From Longimicrobium sp. (GTDB lineage Bacteria > Gemmatimonadota > Gemmatimonadetes > Longimicrobiales > Longimicrobiaceae), in the NCBI GenBank assembly GCA_036377595.1, contig DASUYB010000079.1:1-64000 (forward strand): a stretch of DNA of 64,000 bases. The letters are read 5' to 3'. Position numbers and translations under genes: made by a program. The notes below the pieces were generated by a model. It saw only the letters and a list, made by a program, of their open reading frames with translations. It was not told where the DNA came from and did no database searches. Below are positions 58,878 through 64,000 of this stretch, in pieces. Each line of letters opens with the position of its first letter. Position 1 is the stretch's first letter.

Positions 58878-60095
58878 GTGTCCAACCTCGATCATCCCGA
58901 TTGCCCGAGCATGGCCGCCATGGTGGGCGCCTACCAGGCTCCGCACGCGCTCTACGACCGGGCGAGAGCCCTGGACGGGATCACGTTCGACCCGCTCGGC
59001 AACTGCTGGCTCGTCACCGACCACCGGGCCGTCCGGAGCATCCTCGAGGACCGGCGGTTCACCTCCGACCTGCGCTTCGCGAGCGGGGGGAGGGCCCGGC
59101 CGGCCCGGCGGTCGTTCATCCAGGACGCGGTCGAGAAGCAGATCATCTTTTCGGACGGGGCGGACCAGCACGGCGCCCAGCGGGTGATCCTGCAGGAGTC
59201 GTCTCGCAAGATGCAGGAGCTGTCCGGCTGGATCCGGGAGCTCGCGGCCGGGCTGCTCCAGCCGCTGCGCGCACGGGGCGGGTTCGACCTGGTGGCCGAC
59301 TTTTCCCTGCCGTACGCGCTGCAGACCGTCTGCCGGGTGTTCGGCATCCCGGTGGACGACCCCGGCCGGGTGGCCGAGCTGGCGCGCTGGTCCTCCACCC
59401 AGGCGGACGTCACCAGCGGCTACCTGAACATCCGGATGCAGGAGATCATGCTGTTGGGCGACTTCTTCCGGAGGCTGGTCGCCGCGCGCAGGTCCTCGCC
59501 GTCCGACGACCTGGTCAGCGCGTTCCTCAAGGCGGGCACCTTCGAGCAGGACGAGGACCTCGTCGTCAACTGCATGGGGGCCTTCGCCGCCGGCAGGGTC
59601 ACCACGCAGAAGCTGATCGGAGACGGCGTGCCGATGCTGTTCCCGGAGTGGGCCGCCTGGCGGGAGATGGTGGCGGCGAACCCGGGGACCAGCCGGCGGC
59701 TGACCGAGGAGCTGCTGCGGATGGTGACGCCCACCCGCTATCTCGGGCGGCACGCCACCGAAGACGTGGACCTTTCGGCCGAGTGGGGCCCCGGACACCT
59801 GATCCGGACGGGGCAGAGGGTCGTCCTGTTCCTGGAGGCCGCCAACCGCGACCCCGCCCGCTTCCCCGACCCGCACGAGCTGCAGTGGGAGCGGCAGCCG
59901 AACCCGCACCTGGCGTTCGGCCACGGCGCGCATCGCTGCCCCGGGGCGAGCATCGCGCGCGTGGAGATCCAGACCGCCCTGGAGACGCTGCTCGCGACCT
60001 TCGAGACGCTCGGTCCGGATCCGTCCGCACCGCCTGTCTGGGATCCGAACCCCAACCTCGGCGGCTATCGTTCGTACCCGTGCCTGTGCAGCTGA
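58878..60095 (+). CDS. Cytochrome P450, apparently frameshifted at its N-terminus
   Basis: Heme-thiolate monooxygenase, probably oxidising the peptide or a residue bound to the assembly line. The open frame gives 405 residues from GTG 58878 (AAGGG 3 nt upstream). Heme motif FGHGAHRCPG has Cys354; the ExxR motif is EELLR. The I-helix reads AFAAGRVTTQ, so Val stands where the usual Asp/Glu of the acid-alcohol pair should be. The natural N-terminus probably lies in another frame: ATG 58804 with a good Shine-Dalgarno encodes GQFTVDLKGVCPTSIIPIAR, and a single base added near 58907-58912 would join it to MAAMVGAYQAPHALYDRA. So the gene is either slightly broken, wrongly sequenced, or translated by frameshift or from the internal GTG. 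It is divergent from NRPS1 and followed after 240 bp by a second P450; that gap shows no gene. Confidence 0.85.
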   Translation: MSNLDHPDCPSMAAMVGAYQAPHALYDRARALDGITFDPLGNCWLVTDHRAVRSILEDRRFTSDLRFASGGRARPARRSFIQDAVEKQIIFSDGADQHGAQRVILQESSRKMQELSGWIRELAAGLLQPLRARGGFDLVADFSLPYALQTVCRVFGIPVDDPGRVAELARWSSTQADVTSGYLNIRMQEIMLLGDFFRRLVAARRSSPSDDLVSAFLKAGTFEQDEDLVVNCMGAFAAGRVTTQKLIGDGVPMLFPEWAAWREMVAANPGTSRRLTEELLRMVTPTRYLGRHATEDVDLSAEWGPGHLIRTGQRVVLFLEAANRDPARFPDPHELQWERQPNPHLAFGHGAHRCPGASIARVEIQTALETLLATFETLGPDPSAPPVWDPNPNLGGYRSYPCLCS

Positions 60096-60322
60096 AGCCA
60101 GACTCTTTCGCCGGCCGGGCCGCGGCGCACGGGGAGGCCGGCCGCGGTGCGGAGCTCGCGATGCGCATCGGGAAGGTGCGCGGCCGTCCGCCAGGACGAA
60201 GCGGCTCACCAGGAGAGAGTGGTCCGCCGCGCGGGCGAACGCAGGTTCACGCGGAGGACACCACGCTGCCTCGGGGACGCCGTCCGGACGCGGATGCCGC
60301 GGTGGGGATGATCCAGGCCTTC

Positions 60323-60327
60323 AGGAG
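60323..60327 (+). promoter_or_regulatory. Shine-Dalgarno of the second P450
   Basis: AGGAG, 8 nt before ATG 60336. It fixes the start and suggests separate, efficient initiation. Confidence 0.7.
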
Positions 60328-60335
60328 AACCGGGG

Positions 60336-61595
60336 ATGACGGCATTCAGGTTCGATGATCCCGATCAGTACGTGCACGGCACCCCGTTCGCCGAGTTCGC
60401 GCGCCTGCGGCGGGAGGCGCCGTTCGCCTGGCACGAGGCGTCGCAGACGCGCGGCGGCTTCTGGCTGGTCACCCGGCACCACGACGTGGTGTCCATCTCC
60501 CGCGACCCGGAGCGCTTCGCCACCAGCGCGCCGCTGCTGGCCGACCCGCTGCCGCGCGCCCTGTGGGCTACGTTCCCGTCGGCGGCGATGATCGCCGACA
60601 ACCTGATGACCTTCGGCCCCGAGCAGCACGCGCGCTTCCGGCCGCTCGCCACCGCGCTGCTGGCCCCGGCGTCGCTGCTGGCCATCGAGGACCGCGTCCG
60701 CGCCGTCTGCGCGCGGATCGTAGACGACGTCTCCGGCCGCGCCGGCTTCGACTTCGCCTCCGAGGTGGCGCTGCGGGTCCCCGTCGAGATCCTCTTCGGC
60801 ATGTTCCTGGGCGTCCCGGACGACGACCTGGACCGGGTGCGGGACTGGGTGCTCACCATCAATGCCATGGACGACCCGGTCTTCCGCCCGCACAGCGGGG
60901 CGATGATCGAGGCCGCCAAAGCGCTGTACGAGTACGGGTTCGCCCTTTTCCGCCGGCTGCGGGCAGAGCCCCCCGGGCCCACGCTGCTGAGCACGCTGGT
61001 GCACGGCGAGGCGCCCCGGGGGATGACGCCGGAGCAGTTCTTCCTGGTGTACTGGTTTCCGCTGGTCGCCGGGGCGTTCGACACCACGGCCAGCACCATC
61101 GCCGGCGGTGTCCGGGCGCTGCTCGAGCACCCGGACCAGCTGCGCCGGCTGCGCGAGGATCCCACGCTCATCCCCGTGGCGGTGGACGAGCTGGTCCGCT
61201 GGGTCTCGCCCGTGATCTACTTTCGCCGGACGGCGACGGTGGACACGGAGTACGAGGGCCACCACATCCGCCGCGGTCAGAAGGTGGTGCTGTGCTACGC
61301 CTCCGCCAACCGCGACGAGGAGGCGTTCGCCGATCCCGACGTGTTCGATGTGGGGCGCAAGCCCAACCGGCACGTCTCCTTCGGATACGGCCCGCACTAC
61401 TGCCCGGGGGGGCGCATCGGCTCGCTGGTGGTCCGCCTGTTCCTGGAGGCGCACCTGGACCGCATCGCCGGGCTGGAGCTGGACGGCCCCGCGACCTGCA
61501 CCCGCTCGGCGTGGATGAACCGCATCCGGTCCATGCCCGTCCGCCACCGCGCGCAGGTGCCCGCGGCGGGAGCGGCCCATGCCTCGGCTGCCTGA
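60336..61595 (+). CDS. Cytochrome P450
   Basis: Bacterial class P450 of 419 residues, a normal length. Heme-binding motif FGYGPHYCPGG with Cys356; ExxR motif in DELVRW; I-helix VAGAFDTTAST with the expected acid (Asp) and Thr. The K-helix to meander sequence and SANRDEEAFADPDVFD are typical. It starts with ATG 60336 behind AGGAG. It follows the first P450 on the same strand and is transcribed away from NRPS1, so it is probably a tailoring enzyme (hydroxylation or coupling of a residue on the carrier or of the released peptide). Substrate and position cannot be read from the sequence. No ferredoxin or ferredoxin reductase is in the window, so electrons must come from elsewhere. A strong hairpin follows the stop. 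Confidence 0.93.
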   Translation: MTAFRFDDPDQYVHGTPFAEFARLRREAPFAWHEASQTRGGFWLVTRHHDVVSISRDPERFATSAPLLADPLPRALWATFPSAAMIADNLMTFGPEQHARFRPLATALLAPASLLAIEDRVRAVCARIVDDVSGRAGFDFASEVALRVPVEILFGMFLGVPDDDLDRVRDWVLTINAMDDPVFRPHSGAMIEAAKALYEYGFALFRRLRAEPPGPTLLSTLVHGEAPRGMTPEQFFLVYWFPLVAGAFDTTASTIAGGVRALLEHPDQLRRLREDPTLIPVAVDELVRWVSPVIYFRRTATVDTEYEGHHIRRGQKVVLCYASANRDEEAFADPDVFDVGRKPNRHVSFGYGPHYCPGGRIGSLVVRLFLEAHLDRIAGLELDGPATCTRSAWMNRIRSMPVRHRAQVPAAGAAHASAA

Positions 61596-61618
61596 CCGGG
61601 CGCAGCTTGAAACGTGAA

Positions 61619-61654
61619 CCCCCGCGGCTGCCGCACGTGCAGCGGCCGCGGGGG
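61619..61654 (+). terminator. Hairpin after the second P450
   Basis: Perfect 10-bp stem CCCCCGCGGC / GCCGCGGGGG with a 16-nt loop, 23 nt after the P450 stop. There is no clear T run, only TTCGTC, so it may be a terminator of the GC-rich, tract-less kind. Confidence 0.55.
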
Positions 61655-61717
61655 TTCGTCCATGCAGACCCTTGTTCGCGGGGTCGAGCCACAGCCAACC
61701 GCAACCGTGCGCCGGTC
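61654..61717 (+). repeat. Intergenic repeat, copy 1
   Basis: About 80% identical to 63267-63328. Both contain TTCGTCC, GACCCTT, TTCGCGG and CAGCC(A/G)(A/G)CCGCAACCGTGCG. A short stem (GACCC/GGGTC) can form here, and CGGACC/GGTCCG in the other copy. Confidence 0.6.
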
Positions 61718-61808
61718 AATCCACCACCCGCGCCGACCCGGCACCGGGTCCCTCATACTGAATCCGGGAATTTGGTTAATACACCCAGACCCATCCCAAG
61801 CTGACGTC

Positions 61809-61867
61809 ATCCTGAGGCCGGCCAGACCGTAATCAGCGTCTGCGCAAGCGTTTGCAGGCCGAAGGAT
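61809..61867. repeat. Dispersed-type hairpin repeat (ATCCTGAGGCC ... GGCCGAAGGAT)
   Basis: Imperfect inverted repeat with 11-nt arms (9 of 11 pair) and a 37-nt centre, flanked by GTC and CTATA. Its ends resemble a family of interspersed CATCCTGAG...GAAGGATCT hairpins that I know from several soil phyla. It lies between two convergent genes and could stop transcription from both sides. Confidence 0.55.
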
Positions 61868-61927
61868 CTATAATCGCGGCAGCACGAGATTCGATGGGAC
61901 GCATCAATACTTCACGAAGACTTGGTA

Positions 61928-62866
61928 TCAGTCGTCGGCATATCCGTAGTCCGCGAGGACGTCTCCGAACTCACGCTCGAACGCCCTCAGGTGGTGCTCC
62001 TCGAAGACGTCGCGCCAGGAGTCCGTTCGCCCCTCGTGGAAGGTCTTCGTGCCTCCGAACAGGCCCCTGGTGAGCTGCTCGGTCGGGACGTCGACGGCCA
62101 GGAACCTTGCCCAGCGCTCGACCGCCGCAGCCTGGACCGCCCGGCTCCCCCCGCCCTCTTCTCCGACCAGGTCTTCGAACCGGAGCTTGAGCACGTTCGG
62201 GTGATACAGCAGCCACCTGTTCTGCCTGTAGACGTTCCGATACGGGAACTCCGGATCGGAGATGGCGAACGACAGCATCCGGTCCATGCTCCCCAGGCTG
62301 CGGAGGATCGGTCGATACACCAGCGCGGGGGGGTGCTGGACGGCGACGTCACTCTCGGCGAGGAACCTGATCATCGAAACGATCTGCGCCCTGGGATCCC
62401 GGTAGTTGTACACCATGTACGGCGCGCCCGTCCTTCGCCACCCGTCCAGGAACCGCGGGCCGGCCATCTGCCAGGGGAACAGGTGGGTGGAGACCACCAG
62501 CCCGGGAAGGAACAGGGTCTCGTCGCTCAACTTCCGTATCTCGCTCCAGACCTCGTGCATTGCAGGCGCCACTTCCCACCTTATTCCCATGCTCTCGGAC
62601 CTGGCGTGCTGCGCCAGCAAGGGCAGGAGGACGTCCGGTTCCAGGGCCGGGAATCTGTCGACGAGGGCGGCGACGGCTGGATTCCGGAGGAGGTTTCGTT
62701 TCATCTCCTCCCTGGGGATCCTGTCATCCGAGGGATTGATCGCATCGCCGGTCTGCAGGTACCCGGCCCGGCCATACAGCTTCAGGATCAGGTGGGAGCC
62801 GGACTTCGGGATGCTCACGAGAAGAGAGCCCGAGCAGGCAGCCTGGACGTCGTCGGTCTGGGTCAT
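61928..62866 (-). CDS. PAPS-dependent sulfotransferase family protein
   Basis: 312 residues. The family transfers sulfate from 3'-phosphoadenylyl sulfate to a hydroxyl or amine. The 5'-phosphosulfate loop SIPKSGSHL lies at 18-26, the STHLFP segment with the candidate catalytic His128 at 126-131, the 3'-phosphate motif YRDPRAQIVSM at 155-165, and the C-terminal PAPS motif FHEGRTDSW at 276-284. The frame is open further upstream, but that extension is Arg-rich and featureless, and the PAPS loop sits at the usual distance from ATG 62866. There is no signal peptide or membrane segment, so it acts in the cytoplasm. Lying beside two P450s at the edge of the NRPS cluster, it may sulfate a hydroxylated or phenolic residue of the peptide; this is inference from position. 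It faces the second P450 tail to tail. Confidence 0.88.
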   Translation of the reverse strand: MTQTDDVQAACSGSLLVSIPKSGSHLILKLYGRAGYLQTGDAINPSDDRIPREEMKRNLLRNPAVAALVDRFPALEPDVLLPLLAQHARSESMGIRWEVAPAMHEVWSEIRKLSDETLFLPGLVVSTHLFPWQMAGPRFLDGWRRTGAPYMVYNYRDPRAQIVSMIRFLAESDVAVQHPPALVYRPILRSLGSMDRMLSFAISDPEFPYRNVYRQNRWLLYHPNVLKLRFEDLVGEEGGGSRAVQAAAVERWARFLAVDVPTEQLTRGLFGGTKTFHEGRTDSWRDVFEEHHLRAFEREFGDVLADYGYADD

Positions 62867-63266
62867 CCTTGATTCTTTCTTTTGGAGAAAGGAAAGCCCG
62901 GGCGGCAGCCGGTGCCGTGCTGGTTCCGGCCTGGCGCGCCGGGCCGCGCGGCGTGCGAACGACAGCGTCCGGAGGCTCCGGCGGGCCCGCCGGACCGGAG
63001 TGCGGCGACGCCGGGGCCGGGCTTTCGCCCAGCCGGACCCGGTAGCCGATCGGCTTCTCCTCCGCGCATGTTCAGTCACATTCGGAGTGACAATCTCGCC
63101 GCGCGCGTCGGCAGCCGAAGTCTCCACGATCTGCAGCTGGATGGGGCGCACGACACGGACAGGAACCCCGCGGAGACGCAGTTCGGCCCCGGATTCACGC
63201 GGCGCTGGTGATCCCCGGACTCGCGGGCATCCTTCCCCGGCCGCGCAGGCGACCGGGACTCACCAC
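62867..63266. other. Intergenic region without a supported gene
   Basis: About 400 bp upstream of the sulfotransferase. Open frames exist on both strands but they are Arg/Pro/Ala-rich shadows without ribosome sites or recognisable domains. Promoter boxes are not convincing. The stretch just before the sulfotransferase ATG (62867-62890) is purine-rich on the minus strand, with AAAGAA. Confidence 0.5.
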
Positions 63267-63328
63267 GTTCGTCCGTGCGGACCCTTTTTCGCGGTCGGTC
63301 CGCAGCCAGCCGCAACCGTGCGTCGGCC
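63267..63328 (+). repeat. Intergenic repeat, copy 2
   Basis: Second copy of the element at 61654-61717, same orientation, so the two copies bracket the sulfotransferase gene at 1.6-kb spacing. Confidence 0.6.
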
Positions 63329-63349
63329 GGGGCGGATCCATGCCCCGGC
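63326..63349 (-). terminator. Hairpin after the PLP enzyme gene
   Basis: Perfect 8-bp stem GCCGGGGC / GCCCCGGC with an 8-nt loop, starting 7 nt after the stop codon at 63356. There is no T run. Confidence 0.4.
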
Positions 63350-63355
63350 GCGCCG

Positions 63356-64000
63356 TCAGAGCGACGCCAGCTCCAGGCGCTCGGGGGGAACGCCCATCAC
63401 CTCGGCGTACTCGCGGCGGCCCCAGCGAAAGTACGACCACGCCTCGGCGCCGTCGTGGGGGTGGTCCCACTCCACCGGCCCGGCGGGGGGAGCGTGCAGC
63501 CGCAGCCCCTTCTCCTCCAGCCACGCGTCGTCGTAGACCGTGTCCTGATAGCGGTAGCCCTCGTCCGGGAGGATCACGGCGGTGAGCGCGTCGGGGTTGT
63601 TCCGGGCGTACCAGTCGGCCACCAGGAACGCCGCGCCGCTGGTGGGGCCCATGAACACCGCGTGCTCCGCGTGCAGCCGCCGGGTGGCGTGGTAGGCCTC
63701 GGCGGCGCCCACCCAGTGCACCAGGTCCACCGCCGCGTGGTCCACGTTGGCGGGCACCAGGCTGTTCCCCAGCCCGCGCAGCGTGCGCTTGCCTTCGGAC
63801 AGGCCGAAGATGACGCTGCGGTGCGTGTCCACCGCCACCACGCTCAGCCCGGGGGAAAGGAGGCGGAGGGCCGACGCGGTCCCGCAGAGCGACCCGCCCG
63901 AGCCCACCGGGCCCACCAGGCAGTCCACCGCGCCGGCCGCGTGGGCGAGCTGCTCGGCGCAGGGGGCGAAGCTGGCCGGGTTCTGGGGGTTGGTGTACTG
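63356..64000 (-). CDS. PLP-dependent cysteine synthase family enzyme, C-terminal part (5' end outside window)
   Basis: The last 214 residues of a fold-type II PLP enzyme, open to the right edge. QYTNPQNPASF at the edge matches the substrate-loop region of cysteine synthases, and GPVGSGGSLCG is the glycine-rich loop that holds the PLP phosphate. SVIFGLSEGKRTLRGLG and VFMGPTSGAAFL are further family-like segments. The N-terminal PLP lysine is outside the window. The family covers O-acetylserine sulfhydrylase, cystathionine beta-synthase and diaminopropionate-forming SbnA-type enzymes. The long C-terminal tail (WDHPHDGAEAWSYFRWGRREYAEV) is not part of CysK itself. In this setting a role in making a nonproteinogenic residue or in handling sulfur for PAPS is possible, but equally it may be housekeeping next to the cluster. 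Confidence 0.85.
   Translation of the reverse strand, partial: QYTNPQNPASFAPCAEQLAHAAGAVDCLVGPVGSGGSLCGTASALRLLSPGLSVVAVDTHRSVIFGLSEGKRTLRGLGNSLVPANVDHAAVDLVHWVGAAEAYHATRRLHAEHAVFMGPTSGAAFLVADWYARNNPDALTAVILPDEGYRYQDTVYDDAWLEEKGLRLHAPPAGPVEWDHPHDGAEAWSYFRWGRREYAEVMGVPPERLELASL

Noticed and set aside
60096-60335. Possible small gene (for example ferredoxin or MbtH) between the two P450s
   Set aside because: No frame of suitable length has Cys motifs or the MbtH pattern.
62867-63151. 95-residue N-terminal extension of the sulfotransferase frame
   Set aside because: It is Arg-rich and featureless, and the PAPS loop sits at the normal distance from ATG 62866.

Overview
This window is dominated by one giant nonribosomal peptide synthetase/polyketide synthase (NRPS/PKS) assembly line on the minus strand, about 57.8 kb long and running off the left edge. 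It is flanked on the right by tailoring and accessory genes. Base composition is very GC-rich throughout the genes, with strongly GC-ending codons. This fits a soil-type, metabolite-rich lineage such as Longimicrobiaceae/Gemmatimonadota, myxobacteria or actinobacteria. No marker gene in the window settles the phylum. A dispersed hairpin ending in GAAGGATCTA near 61.8 kb leans slightly away from actinobacteria.

Layout in transcription order of the cluster (right to left, minus strand). NRPS1 (57844-36032, 7270 aa) has modules 1-7 and begins with a condensation (C) domain that lacks its N-terminal catalytic half. NRPS2 (35968-16649, 6439 aa) has modules 8-13. A single PKS module (16538-13491, KS-AT-ACP, malonyl type, no reductive domains) is module 14. 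NRPS3 (from 13498 to beyond position 1) has modules 15-19, with an in-frame amber codon at 8440-8438 inside the adenylation (A) domain of module 16; the same frame stays open from there to the window edge. I count 17 complete A domains and one acyltransferase, so the backbone has at least 18 building blocks. No thioesterase or terminal release domain is seen, so the end of the line lies to the left.

Specificity codes read by eye support Thr (modules 8 and 17), Asn (10), Gly (13, just before the PKS), a branched aliphatic residue (18), aromatic residues (9, perhaps 2) and a basic residue (7). Modules 4 and 16 carry Lys2/alpha-aminoadipate-type A domains. Modules 5 and 12 share one code that resembles the hydroxyphenylglycine code. 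Four dual condensation/epimerization domains (modules 7, 9, 11 and 18) imply D-residues at positions 6, 8, 10 and 17. The starter A domain has His in place of the amino-binding Asp.

To the right of NRPS1 is an approximately 960-bp divergent control region. It has an AT-richer core, candidate operators and a decayed fragment of an NRPS start. Then come two plus-strand cytochrome P450 genes (about 58.8-60.1 kb and 60.3-61.6 kb); the first seems to carry a 1-nt frameshift at its N-terminus. Next are a minus-strand PAPS-type sulfotransferase (61.9-62.9 kb) and the 3' end of a fold-type II PLP enzyme of the cysteine synthase family (from 63.4 kb to the edge). A reasonable reading is that the assembly line makes a large peptide containing one polyketide extension, which the P450s then oxidise and the sulfotransferase sulfates. 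The PLP enzyme may supply an unusual amino acid or may be unrelated.
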